Positions 1-7,427 of a stretch of 11,174 bases of DNA are shown here, piece by piece. This DNA comes from an uncultured Clostridiaceae bacterium (GTDB lineage Bacteria > Bacillota > Clostridia > TANB77 > CAG-508), in NCBI GenBank assembly GCA_905198755.1, contig CAJKDR010000026.1:1-11174 (forward strand). Direction: 5' to 3'. Under the pieces are notes generated by a model. That model searched no databases. It worked only from the letters and a program-made list of their open reading frames with translations, and was not told where the DNA came from. The position numbers and the translations under genes are program-made. The stretch's first letter is position 1. Every line of letters begins with the position of its first letter.

Positions 1-57
1 AGGAAAAAATGGTAATAAGGTATAATTATTACTATTTTAAAGACTTTGAAAGATTAA

Positions 58-78
58 TTCCTATTGACTTACTAGGAA
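58..78. promoter_or_regulatory. palindromic operator candidate over suf -35 box
   Basis: TTCCTA (58-63) and TAGGAA (73-78) are perfect inverted arms. Two inner positions on each side also match, giving 16 symmetric bases of 20 around a central C. The palindrome covers the -35 hexamer, the usual place for a repressor site. Rrf2-family regulators (IscR and CymR types) commonly control suf operons in Firmicutes, so such a regulator is a reasonable guess. No regulator gene is visible in the window, and the identity of the binding protein is inference. Confidence 0.4.
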
Positions 79-92
79 AAAAGGTGTATAAT
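64..92 (+). promoter_or_regulatory. sigma-A promoter of suf operon
   Basis: The -35 is TTGACT (64-69) and the -10 is TATAAT (87-92), separated by exactly 17 bases. Transcription should start near 99, giving a leader of about 28 nt. AAGGAG (115-120) then stands six bases before the sufC start codon. No other strong promoter is apparent before the terminator at 5031, so this one probably serves all five genes. Confidence 0.8.
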
Positions 93-126
93 TTTTACTG
101 ATTTTATATATAAAAAGGAGTACAAA

Positions 127-879
127 ATGAATACTTTATTAGAAATAAAAGATCTATATGTAAATGCAGGAGAAAAAGAAATATTAAAAGGTTTAAATTT
201 AAATATAAAAAAGGGTGAAACACATGTTATTATGGGACCTAATGGTGCAGGAAAATCTACATTAGCAAATGTGATTTTAAATAACCCTCAATATAAAAAA
301 ATAGAAGGACAAGTAATGTTCGATGGAGACGATATTAGTAACTTGCCTACACATGAAATTGCACAAAAAGGTGTATTTATGTCTTTTCAATCACCAGAAG
401 AAATTCCTGGAATCTCAACAATGAACTTCTTAAAATATGCAAAAAATAAAATAACAGGGAAACCTGTTAAAATATTTGAACTAAAAAAAGAAGTAGAAAA
501 AGACATAGAAGAATTAAACATGAACAAAAACTTAATAGAAAGAAATTTAAATGTGGGATTTTCAGGTGGAGAAAAAAAGAAAAATGAAATACTACAAATG
601 CTTGTTTTAAATCCAAAACTTGCAATATTAGATGAAACAGATTCAGGACTTGATGTTGATGCAATAAGAACAGTATCTAAAGGAATACAAATGTATCACA
701 ACAAAAATAACGGAGTATTAATAATTACACATAATACTCGTATTTTAGAAAACTTAAAAGTAGACTATGTACACATATTAGTAAATGGAAAAATAGTGAA
801 AACAGGAGATATGAGCTTAGCAGAAGAAATCGAAAATAATGGATATGAAGAATACAAAAAAATGACAGAAAGGAAATAA
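127..879 (+). CDS. sufC: Fe-S cluster assembly ATPase SufC
   Basis: SufC is the cytoplasmic ABC-type ATPase of the SufBCD scaffold; ATP hydrolysis drives the conformational change that lets SufB-SufD build a nascent iron-sulfur cluster. The 250 residues match the usual family length and all ABC motifs are present. They are Walker A GPNGAGKST (37-45), a Q-loop with Gln88 in SFQSPEEIPG, the SufC-specific signature FSGGEKKKNEILQ (around 145-157), Walker B LAILDE with catalytic Glu170, and the H-loop His202. There is no membrane segment, consistent with SufC rather than a transporter ATPase. ATG at 127 has AAGGAG six bases upstream. sufB starts five bases after the stop. The SufC assignment is firm because sufB, sufD, sufS and sufU follow. 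Confidence 0.97.
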   Translation: MNTLLEIKDLYVNAGEKEILKGLNLNIKKGETHVIMGPNGAGKSTLANVILNNPQYKKIEGQVMFDGDDISNLPTHEIAQKGVFMSFQSPEEIPGISTMNFLKYAKNKITGKPVKIFELKKEVEKDIEELNMNKNLIERNLNVGFSGGEKKKNEILQMLVLNPKLAILDETDSGLDVDAIRTVSKGIQMYHNKNNGVLIITHNTRILENLKVDYVHILVNGKIVKTGDMSLAEEIENNGYEEYKKMTERK

Positions 880-884
880 ATTTA

Positions 885-2288
885 ATGTCAGAAAAGACTC
901 AAATAGAAGAAATTAATAGAAATATATATGATATAAAAAATAAAGATGACTATGATTTCAAAATGAAAAAAGGTTTAAATAGAGAAATTGTTGAAAAAAT
1001 ATCACACCAAAAAAAAGAGCCAGATTGGATGCTAGAAATAAGATTAAAAGCATTAGAAACATACGAAAAACTAGAACTACCAACATGGGGACCAGATTTA
1101 TCAGAATTAAAAATGGATGAAATTGCAACATATGTAAAGCCAAAATCAAAATTGAATCATAATTGGGATGACGTTCCAGAAGAAATAAAAGATACATTTG
1201 ATAAATTAGGAATACCAGAAGCAGAAAAAAAGTCACTTGCTGGAGTAGGGGCTCAATATGATTCTGAAGTTGTATATCATAGTATGAAAGAAGAATTAAG
1301 AAGAAAAGGTGTAATATACACAGATATGGAAACAGCAGTAAGAGAGTACCCAGATATAGTAAGAACACATTTTATGAAATGTGTTCCTGTAAATGACCAT
1401 AAATTTGTTGCATTACATGCAGCAGTTTGGTCTGGAGGTTCATTTGTTTATGTTCCAGAAGGTGTTGATGTAGGAATTCCGCTACAATCATATTTTAGAT
1501 TAAACTCACCAGAATCAGGACAATTTGAACACACTTTAATAATAGTGGAAAAAGGAGCAAAATTACACTTTATAGAAGGATGTTCAGCACCTAAGTATAA
1601 TAAGGTTAATTTACATGCTGGTTGTGTAGAACTATATGTAAAAGATGATGCTTATCTAAGATATTCAACAATAGAAAATTGGTCAAAAAATATGATGAAT
1701 TTAAATACGAAAAAAGCATTAGTAGGAAAAAATGCTCAAATAGATTGGGTAACTGGATCATTTGGTTCAAAAGTATCAATGCTATATCCAATGAGTATTT
1801 TAAATGGTGAAGGAGCGAAAACAGAATATACTGGAATTACATTTGCAGGAGGAAATCAAAATTTAGATACAGGATTTAAAGTTATTCATAATGCAAAAAA
1901 TACATCATCAGTAGTGAATTCAAAATCAATATCAAAAGACGGTGGAGCATGTACTTATAGAGCACTAGTAAGAATAAACGAAAATGCAAAAAACTCAAAA
2001 TGTAGTGTAAGTTGTGAATCACTAATGTTAGATGATATTTCAAGATCAGATACAATACCAGTAAACGATGTGAGAACAAACGAAGTAGAATTTTCACATG
2101 AAGCAAAAATAGGAAAGATTAGTGATAAGGAAATATTCTATTTGATGTCAAGAGGATTATCAGAAGAAGATGCAAAGGCCATGATAGTAAGAGGATTTGC
2201 CTATCCAATATCAAAAGAACTACCAGTAGAATATGCAGCAGAAATGAATCAATTAATAAACTTAGAATTAGAAGGGAGCATAGGGTAA
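885..2288 (+). CDS. sufB: Fe-S cluster scaffold protein SufB
   Basis: SufB is the scaffold subunit that accepts sulfur and assembles the cluster at its interface with SufD. The 467 residues are the normal full length, with the beta-helix SUF core in the C-terminal two thirds. The segment around 373-385 (CSVSCESLMLDD) holds Cys373 and Cys377; by position Cys377 corresponds to E. coli Cys405. HEA at 405-407 supplies His405 and Glu406, matching the cluster-assembly Glu of E. coli SufB. The C-terminus has the family tail EIFYLMSRGLSEEDA. AAAGGA at 869-874, overlapping the end of sufC, is the likely ribosome binding site. The TAA stop shares its last base with the sufD start (TAATG), so translation is probably coupled. 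Residue equivalences are from memory of the E. coli protein. Confidence 0.97.
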   Translation: MSEKTQIEEINRNIYDIKNKDDYDFKMKKGLNREIVEKISHQKKEPDWMLEIRLKALETYEKLELPTWGPDLSELKMDEIATYVKPKSKLNHNWDDVPEEIKDTFDKLGIPEAEKKSLAGVGAQYDSEVVYHSMKEELRRKGVIYTDMETAVREYPDIVRTHFMKCVPVNDHKFVALHAAVWSGGSFVYVPEGVDVGIPLQSYFRLNSPESGQFEHTLIIVEKGAKLHFIEGCSAPKYNKVNLHAGCVELYVKDDAYLRYSTIENWSKNMMNLNTKKALVGKNAQIDWVTGSFGSKVSMLYPMSILNGEGAKTEYTGITFAGGNQNLDTGFKVIHNAKNTSSVVNSKSISKDGGACTYRALVRINENAKNSKCSVSCESLMLDDISRSDTIPVNDVRTNEVEFSHEAKIGKISDKEIFYLMSRGLSEEDAKAMIVRGFAYPISKELPVEYAAEMNQLINLELEGSIG

Positions 2289-3330
2289 TGAAAATAAAAG
2301 TCAATGAAACACCAATAAGAACATCAAGAAACTTTAAAATAAATAATGTTACTATCGAAGCTCCAGAAATAAAAGAACCAATAAGTGAATTTAAAAACGT
2401 AGAAATATCAACAGTTTCATCAAACTATGATGAAAAAATATCTAATACTTCTTTAACATTTGGAATAGGAAAAGAACAAGAAAAACAAATAAATGAATTG
2501 GCAAATCATAAATTTCATATAGAAACATCTAAAAAAGAAGAAATTAGAATAACATATACATTTGATAATGAAAATAGATACTTAATCAATAATCTAGAAT
2601 TTGATTTAAATAAAAATGCAAATATAATTATAGAATATAGAAATAATACTGATTTAGAATGTTACCATAACGGAAAAATAAAAATAAATGCAAATAAAGA
2701 CTCTAAAATAAATGTGACAATAATAAATTTCTTAAATACTTTAAGTACAAATTTAGAATCAATAGAAAATGAAATACAAGATAATGCAAACATACAATAT
2801 TCAATAATAGATATCGGAGGAAAATATAGTATTTCTAATTATTATTCTAATTTAGTAGGAGAAAAATCAAAAAATAATGTAAAAACAATATACTTGGGAG
2901 TAAAAGAACAAGTAAAAGATTTAAATTATATCGTTGAAGCAAGAGGAAAAAACACAAGTATAAAAATGGATTTACAAGGAGCTTTAAAAGATAAAAGCAC
3001 AAAAAGCTTTAAAGGAACAATAGATTTCAAAAAAGGAAGTAAAAAATCAAAAGGTAGTGAAAATGAATCTTGTATGTTACTATCAGATGATGCGAGGTCA
3101 ATAGCACTTCCAATGCTTTTATGTACAGAAGAAGATGTTGATGGAGAACACAGTACATCTTCAGGAAAAGCGGATGAAAAAGAATTATTCTATATAATGA
3201 GTAGAGGTCTAAGCAAAAATGAAGCAATAAAATTAATAGTAAAAGCAAAATTTTATAATTTAATAGAAAAAATATCAAACGAAGAACTAAAACAAGAAGT
3301 TATTAATGAAATTGATAGGAGATTAGATTA

Positions 3331-3331
<1 letters not shown>
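2288..3331 (+). CDS. sufD: Fe-S cluster assembly protein SufD
   Basis: SufD is the paralogous partner of SufB in the SufBC2D scaffold and helps iron entry and cluster formation. The protein has 347 residues, a diverged N-terminus and a SUF core domain in the C-terminal half. Paralogy with SufB shows in the matching tails: ELFYIMSRGLSKNEA here against EIFYLMSRGLSEEDA in SufB. His288 in DVDGEHSTSSGK lies where SufD proteins carry the conserved cluster-interface histidine (E. coli His360). It is richer in Asn, Lys and Ile than its neighbours, typical of SufD being the least conserved subunit. Its start overlaps the sufB stop by one base, with GAAGGGAG (2271-2278) as ribosome binding site, and its stop overlaps sufS the same way. 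Confidence 0.93.
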
Positions 3332-4542
<1,211 letters not shown>

Positions 4543-4558
4543 ATTGAAAGGTAAGAAA

Positions 4559-5008
4559 ATGAGTAATCTTGATGAAATATATAATGAAATGATAATGGAA
4601 TATGGAATGAATCCACCACATAAAGAAGAGCTAAAAGAATGTGACTTTTGCGAACTAGGACATAATCCAAATTGTGGAGATGAAATAAAACTAGAACTAA
4701 AACTAAATGGAGACAAAATAGAAAAAATGGCATTCACAGGACATGGATGTGCAATATCACAAAGTTCAACAGCAATAATGATAGATGTACTAGAAGGTAA
4801 AACAATAAAAGAAGCAAAAGAAATAGTAGAAACATTTATAAAAATGATAAGAAGAGAAATATCAGATGAAAAGGAATTAGAAAAGCTAGAAGATGCAATA
4901 GCATTCAAAAACATATCAAATATGCCAGCAAGAGTAAAATGTGCTTTACTAGCATGGCACACATTTGAAGACTTATTGAAAAAGAACAATAAAAAAAATA
5001 AGCAGTAA
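4559..5008 (+). CDS. sufU: zinc-dependent sulfurtransferase SufU
   Basis: SufU accepts persulfide sulfur from SufS by zinc-ligand exchange and passes it to the SufBCD scaffold. An upstream in-frame ATG (4511) lies inside sufS, but the start at 4559 has AAAGG (4547-4551) seven bases before it and begins with the family-like MSNLDEIYNEMI. That gives 149 residues, close to B. subtilis SufU. All four zinc ligands are present: Cys39 and Asp41 in NPNCGD, Cys64 in GHGCAIS and Cys128 in RVKCALLAW. The stretch between the last two has the insertion typical of SufU rather than IscU. An extra CDFC pair (Cys28, Cys31) precedes the first ligand. The coding end overlaps the operon terminator. Confidence 0.94.
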   Translation: MSNLDEIYNEMIMEYGMNPPHKEELKECDFCELGHNPNCGDEIKLELKLNGDKIEKMAFTGHGCAISQSSTAIMIDVLEGKTIKEAKEIVETFIKMIRREISDEKELEKLEDAIAFKNISNMPARVKCALLAWHTFEDLLKKNNKKNKQ

Positions 5009-5031
5009 ACTTAGTTTTACTGCTTATTTTT
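4994..5031 (+). terminator. intrinsic terminator of suf operon
   Basis: AATAAGCAGTAAA (4997-5009) pairs perfectly with TTTACTGCTTATT (5016-5028) around a six-base loop and is followed by a T-run to 5031. Flanking A and T runs lengthen the stem. The sufU stop codon (5006-5008) lies inside the left arm, so the end of the gene and the terminator share sequence. Confidence 0.88.
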
Positions 5032-5104
5032 GTGGATATGACGAAAAAATGAAGCTTAAAGAAATATAGTTACTTGCTTTTTAATAACATAACATAATAT
5101 AAAA

Positions 5105-5119
5105 TAGTTTGACAAACTA
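5105..5119. promoter_or_regulatory. 15-bp palindrome over kinase -35 box
   Basis: TAGTTTG and CAAACTA are perfect seven-base arms around a single central A. The palindrome includes the TTGACA -35 of the following gene, a typical repressor position for dimeric TetR- or MarR-like regulators. The arms are seen directly; the regulator is unknown and none is encoded nearby. Confidence 0.4.
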
Positions 5120-5137
5120 AATTGAATATGTTACGTT
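5109..5137 (+). promoter_or_regulatory. promoter candidate for APH-like kinase
   Basis: A perfect -35 TTGACA (5109-5114) is followed after 17 bases by TACGTT (5132-5137), which keeps only the key T, A and final T of a -10 box. The weak -10 suggests low or regulated expression. The suf terminator upstream means this gene needs its own promoter. Confidence 0.5.
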
Positions 5138-5162
5138 TTATTCAAAGGTGGTGTATAGGCTA

Positions 5163-6053
5163 ATGATAATTTTGCCAGAAAAATTTAAAGAATCTATTGT
5201 TAATCGATATAATAAAGATGGGATTGAATGGTTAAATAATATAGATAAATTAATAAAAAAATATACAGATAAATATAAGTTAGAAGATATTAGATTGGTA
5301 AATCAATTAACTATGAATTTGATACTTTTGGCTAAGTCAAGAGAATATGGGGATGTTGTTTTAAAAATAACTCCTGGTACAACAGTAATTAGTGAAGTTT
5401 CTGCACTACAACATTATAATTCTAAATATTCTGCAATTTGTTATGATTATAATAAGGAAGATAAAGTGATACTTTTAGAATTACTTTCACCAGGAACATC
5501 TTTATTTAATGTAGATAATTTAGAAGAACGTATAAAAATTTTTTCTAATATTGCAATTAATCTTATGTTTGATACTGAAAATGAAAGTGATTTTAAAACC
5601 TTTGAAAAAAGATTTAACAATAAAATAATATGTGTGGAGCAAAACAAAGAAGAATTTTTAGATATTACCAATATAATTAATAAAGGTGTTCAATTATATA
5701 AAGAATTAAAAGAACAAAATCTTCATAAATATGTGATACATGGAGACTTACAACATCGTAATATTTTAAAATCAGGAGATACGTGGAAAGCAATTGATCC
5801 TCATGGAATTATCGCTGAAAGAGCCTTTGAAACAGTTCCTTTTATTCTTAATGAAATAAGACACTATAATATAGGCATAGATGAACTGAATAATATAATA
5901 TTGTTGCTGTCAAAATATTTTAAAGAAGATAAAAGACTAATTGAAAAAGCATTATATATTACCATTGTTGAGAAAATCATATGGCATCGCCATAGTAAAT
6001 ATGATGAAAAAATTATACCTACATATATTGATATTTGTAATTATTTATATTAA
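5163..6053 (+). CDS. APH(6)-type aminoglycoside/hydroxyurea kinase-like protein
   Basis: This is a soluble phosphotransferase-fold protein that should transfer the ATP gamma-phosphate to a hydroxyl of a small molecule. The closest family by motif is the streptomycin 6-kinase/hydroxyurea kinase group. With the ATG at 5163 it has 296 residues, close to that family. Lys68 in VVLKI is the likely ATP lysine and Glu78 its helix partner. VIHGDLQHRNIL (191-202) gives catalytic Asp195 and Asn200, and AIDPHG (210-215) gives the metal-binding Asp212. GTG codons at 5148 and 5151 are open in frame but form part of the Shine-Dalgarno AAAGGTGGTG (5144-5153), so ATG 5163 is preferred. It is a single-gene unit between two terminators. 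Actual resistance activity cannot be read from sequence; the substrate could be a natural metabolite. Confidence 0.8.
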   Translation: MIILPEKFKESIVNRYNKDGIEWLNNIDKLIKKYTDKYKLEDIRLVNQLTMNLILLAKSREYGDVVLKITPGTTVISEVSALQHYNSKYSAICYDYNKEDKVILLELLSPGTSLFNVDNLEERIKIFSNIAINLMFDTENESDFKTFEKRFNNKIICVEQNKEEFLDITNIINKGVQLYKELKEQNLHKYVIHGDLQHRNILKSGDTWKAIDPHGIIAERAFETVPFILNEIRHYNIGIDELNNIILLLSKYFKEDKRLIEKALYITIVEKIIWHRHSKYDEKIIPTYIDICNYLY

Positions 6054-6061
6054 ATACATTA

Positions 6062-6111
6062 TTACATTAAAAAATGAAGTCTCTAATTACTTCATGACAT
6101 AAGTAATGTAA
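6062..6111 (+). repeat. nested inverted repeat in kinase 3' region
   Basis: TTACATTA (6062-6069) pairs with TAATGTAA (6104-6111). Inside it TGAAGT (6075-6080) pairs with ACTTCA (6089-6094). No T-run follows, so this is not a terminator by itself; it may shape or protect the 3' end of the kinase mRNA. AT-rich context limits confidence. Confidence 0.35.
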
Positions 6112-6130
6112 AGTTAGTCTAATTAAAATA

Positions 6131-6180
6131 AAAAGTCATACGAAATATTGATTTTTCAATACTTGTATGACTTTTGTTAT
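6131..6180. terminator. bidirectional terminator between kinase and tRNA-Pro
   Basis: AAAAGTCATAC (6131-6141) pairs perfectly with GTATGACTTTT (6165-6175). After a small internal loop, TATTGA pairs with TCAATA. T-runs lie on both strands, so the hairpin can end the kinase transcript rightward and the tRNA-Pro transcript leftward. Confidence 0.75.
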
Positions 6181-6181
6181 A

Positions 6182-6257
6182 TGGTCGAGGTGACAGGGAT
6201 CGAACCTGCGACCTCATGGTCCCAAACCACGCGCGCTACCAACTGCGCTACACCTCG
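6182..6257 (-). tRNA. tRNA-Pro (anticodon TGG)
   Basis: The minus strand reads as a 76-nt cloverleaf with encoded CCA. The acceptor stem is CGAGGTG/CACCTCG with discriminator A. The D-loop is AGTTGGTA, the anticodon loop TTTGGGA has anticodon TGG (plus-strand 6222-6224), and the T-arm is GCAGG with loop TTCGATC and CCTGT. TGG reads proline codons. It is transcribed away from the tRNA-Arg gene, from its own promoter at 6277-6305, and ends at the terminator at 6131-6180. Confidence 0.97.
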
Positions 6258-6276
6258 ATTTTTAAACTGCTTATAT

Positions 6277-6305
6277 AATATAGCACATTTTTTTGAGTTT
6301 TGCAA
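6277..6305 (-). promoter_or_regulatory. promoter of tRNA-Pro
   Basis: On the minus strand the -35 is TTGCAA (6300-6305), the spacer is 17 bases and the -10 is TATATT (6277-6282). A TGC directly before the -10 makes an extended -10 element. Initiation near 6270 would leave a 5' leader of about 12 nt for RNase P to remove. Confidence 0.65.
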
Positions 6306-6323
6306 GAACTTTTTAAGAAAATA

Positions 6324-6352
6324 TTGATTTTATTTAAAAATACTTGTATAAT
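6324..6352 (+). promoter_or_regulatory. promoter of tRNA-Arg
   Basis: The -35 TTGATT (6324-6329) and -10 TATAAT (6347-6352) are 17 bases apart. The mature tRNA begins eight bases after the -10, so the RNA 5' leader would be extremely short or absent. Confidence 0.7.
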
Positions 6353-6360
6353 ATTACTAT

Positions 6361-6437
6361 GCGCTTGTAGCTTAGCTGGATAAAGCGTTCGGCTACGAAC
6401 CGGAAGACCGGGGGTTCGAATCCCTCCAGGCGCACCA
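6361..6437 (+). tRNA. tRNA-Arg (anticodon ACG)
   Basis: A 77-nt cloverleaf with encoded CCA. The acceptor is GCGCTTG/CAGGCGC with one T-G wobble. The D-arm is GCTT/AAGC, and the anticodon stem TTCGG/CCGGA carries the loop CTACGAA with ACG at 6395-6397. The T-arm is GGGGG with loop TTCGAAT and CCCTC. The A at position 34 is normally deaminated to inosine by TadA to read CGU, CGC and CGA. Neighbouring genes mostly use AGA for arginine, so this serves the minority codons. Confidence 0.97.
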
Positions 6438-6440
6438 AAT

Positions 6441-6495
6441 AATAAAAACCATATAATAATTGAAATATCAATGATTATATGGTTTTTATTTTATT
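6441..6495. terminator. terminator of tRNA-Arg
   Basis: A 17-bp perfect stem joins 6441-6457 to 6474-6490, with the GC core ACC/GGT. After one mismatch, five more pairs and a four-base loop close it. The right arm runs into TTTTTATTTTATTT. The complement is also T-rich, so leftward termination is possible. Confidence 0.85.
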
Positions 6496-6552
6496 TGTAC
6501 TGTTTTTATAAATATTGAATTATTAAGGTTTTAGCATGGCATTATTAAAAAG

Positions 6553-6581
6553 TTGCAATTTTATGTAAAATATAGTATAAT
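6553..6581 (+). promoter_or_regulatory. promoter of the 126-residue unknown gene
   Basis: The -35 TTGCAA (6553-6558) is separated by 17 bases from a perfect -10 TATAAT (6576-6581). Initiation near 6588 leaves a leader of about 145 nt before the start codon, unusually long for a single small gene. Confidence 0.7.
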
Positions 6582-6594
6582 AAATATGTGCAAA

Positions 6595-6690
6595 GTTTTT
6601 CTTTGAAATTGAGAATATTTTCTCGATTGATTTGCTACATTATATGTAACAAAGAATCAAGAGTATTTCATTGAAGAGAAAAAATAGTAA
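6595..6690 (+). promoter_or_regulatory. structured 5' leader of the unknown gene
   Basis: Two good stem-loops are visible. ATTGAGAA (6608-6615) pairs with TTCTCGAT (6620-6627) over a TATT loop. TTTG.TACAT (6631-6640) pairs with ATGTA.CAAA (6644-6653), and TTGA/TCAA (6627-6630/6657-6660) extends it beyond a bulge. A-rich sequence resembling the complement of the early T-rich part lies at about 6672-6686, so one long imperfect hairpin is an alternative fold. I do not recognise a known riboswitch. No terminator-like hairpin or leader peptide is evident. The role, mRNA stability or regulation, is inference. Confidence 0.4.
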
Positions 6691-6732
6691 AATAAAAACA
6701 CTAAAAAATTAATTACACAGGAGGATTTTACT

Positions 6733-7113
6733 ATGAAAGCATTTGAAGCACGAAAGACATCTGTTCAGCCACAGTATGATTCAGCAATGGAAGACATTGA
6801 AAAAGCAATGGGATGGGGATGGAAAAGTACCCATGTAGTTAATACAACTGGAACTCTGTACCCTGAAGTTGCAAAAATGCTTGCAAAGGACGGTTTTGAT
6901 ATAAAAATTGTCAAAAGAGCTGAAGACTATATGTCATACAATGAGGTTTCTTGGGAAAATGCAGAAGAAGGTAAGGAAGGGACCATTACTTATGTAGATG
7001 AAACTCAGCTTAAACCTAATCCTAATCCTATAGATAGGTTATTTAAGGATATTCTAAATGCAGCAGTTCTTGAGTCAGAAGAAAATAAAACCAATCCTGA
7101 AGCTGAAGAGTAA
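6733..7113 (+). CDS. uncharacterised acidic 126-residue protein
   Basis: I do not recognise this protein. It has 126 residues with no signal peptide or membrane segment, so it is probably cytoplasmic. The N-terminal 27 residues look helical; a tryptophan pair in GWGWK (27-31) and a proline-rich PNPNPIDR stretch follow. The tail is Glu-rich, and counts by eye give about 25 acidic against 15 basic residues. It is clearly expressed-looking: consensus promoter, AGGAGG (6719-6724) eight bases before ATG, and a tight terminator right after. GC is about 37% by manual count, against about 30% in a sampled stretch of sufB, and it uses Gln CAG and Leu CTT/CTG more than its neighbours. That could mean recent arrival next to the tRNA-Arg gene or high-expression codon choice. 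No function is proposed. Confidence 0.8.
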   Translation: MKAFEARKTSVQPQYDSAMEDIEKAMGWGWKSTHVVNTTGTLYPEVAKMLAKDGFDIKIVKRAEDYMSYNEVSWENAEEGKEGTITYVDETQLKPNPNPIDRLFKDILNAAVLESEENKTNPEAEE

Positions 7114-7137
7114 GGCGAACGCAATGCAAAACTCTGG

Positions 7138-7171
7138 AAGAGGGCTAGTATTATACTAGCTTTCTTTTTTT
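7138..7171 (+). terminator. terminator of the unknown gene
   Basis: GCTAGTA (7144-7150) pairs with TACTAGC (7154-7160) over a three-base loop. AAGAGG before it pairs with TTTCTT after it, through two G-T wobbles, and the run TTTCTTTTTTT completes an intrinsic terminator. It isolates the gene from the small-RNA region to the right. Confidence 0.85.
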
Positions 7172-7203
7172 AATCATTTTATTTAAAATTTTATTTTGTT
7201 CGC

Positions 7204-7232
7204 TTGTTTCTGAATAAAGAATATAGTATAGT
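7204..7232 (+). promoter_or_regulatory. promoter candidate for the 36-residue peptide mRNA
   Basis: TTGTTT (7204-7209) and TATAGT (7227-7232) are spaced by 17 bases. Each differs from consensus at one or two positions. Initiation near 7239 gives a leader of about 77 nt containing the competing hairpins that control the ribosome binding site. Confidence 0.5.
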
Positions 7233-7280
7233 AATTAGCATAGAAAATGAAAATTGCAGATGTGGTTGCCACTTTTAATC

Positions 7281-7313
7281 CACAACCTTTGTGTTGTGAG
7301 AATGAAGGTGGTG
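7281..7313 (+). promoter_or_regulatory. leader switch hiding the ribosome binding site
   Basis: CACAACCTT (7281-7289) pairs with the Shine-Dalgarno AAGGTGGTG (7305-7313) with a single mismatch, and two wobbles continue the stem inward. The same CACAAC can instead pair perfectly with GTTGTG (7293-7298). CAACC within it can also pair with GGTTG (7264-7268). The last two folds leave the ribosome binding site open. Mutually exclusive folds around a start region are typical of type I toxin mRNAs. Base pairing is read directly; energies were not computed. Confidence 0.5.
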
Positions 7314-7315
7314 CT

Positions 7316-7426
7316 ATGATAGAAGCTGTTTTATTAGAAATAATATACTTACTTTCATTTGCATTAGTTGTTGAAACTATTATAGTAATTGCCTTAATTA
7401 TAATAGTTATAATATTAAGCAAATAA
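7316..7426 (+). CDS. 36-residue hydrophobic peptide, candidate type I toxin
   Basis: A small open frame encodes 36 residues: a short start MIEAVLLEII, then an almost unbroken run of Ile, Val, Leu and Ala to residue 34, ending LSK. It would form one membrane-spanning helix, with Glu20 in the middle of the hydrophobic stretch. AAGGTGGTG (7305-7313) precedes ATG 7316 and can be sequestered by the leader. A bidirectional terminator follows five bases after the stop, and a consensus promoter faces it from the opposite strand. This layout resembles type I toxin-antitoxin loci such as txpA/ratA. Unlike most such toxins it lacks a basic tail and has net negative charge. It could instead be a small membrane regulator or holin-like peptide. 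The family is not recognised. Confidence 0.55.
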   Translation: MIEAVLLEIIYLLSFALVVETIIVIALIIIVIILSK

Positions 7427-7427
7427 A

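Larger units (their letters stand above)
1..106 (+). repeat. imperfect tandem repeat upstream of suf operon
   Basis: Two copies of one motif series occur in the same order: AGGAAAAAA then GGT, then TATAATT, TTACT and ATTTTA. The left copy spans about 1-39 and the right copy about 74-106. The left copy carries about eight extra bases between the A-run and TATAAT. The right copy contains the -10 box of the suf promoter and the right arm of the palindrome over its -35. The left TATAAT (21-26) could be the -10 of a second promoter whose -35 is outside the window. Seen directly; the reading as a duplicated promoter/operator is inference, and AT-rich sequence makes chance similarity possible. Confidence 0.4.

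Noticed and set aside
6182..6437. Integration attachment sites at the tRNA genes
   Set aside because: I looked for repeated tRNA 3' ends flanking the APH-like gene or the 126-residue gene and found none in the window, and no integrase is encoded.
6588..6732. 6S RNA or known riboswitch in the long leader
   Set aside because: The hairpin arms are too imperfect and no conserved core I know is visible.
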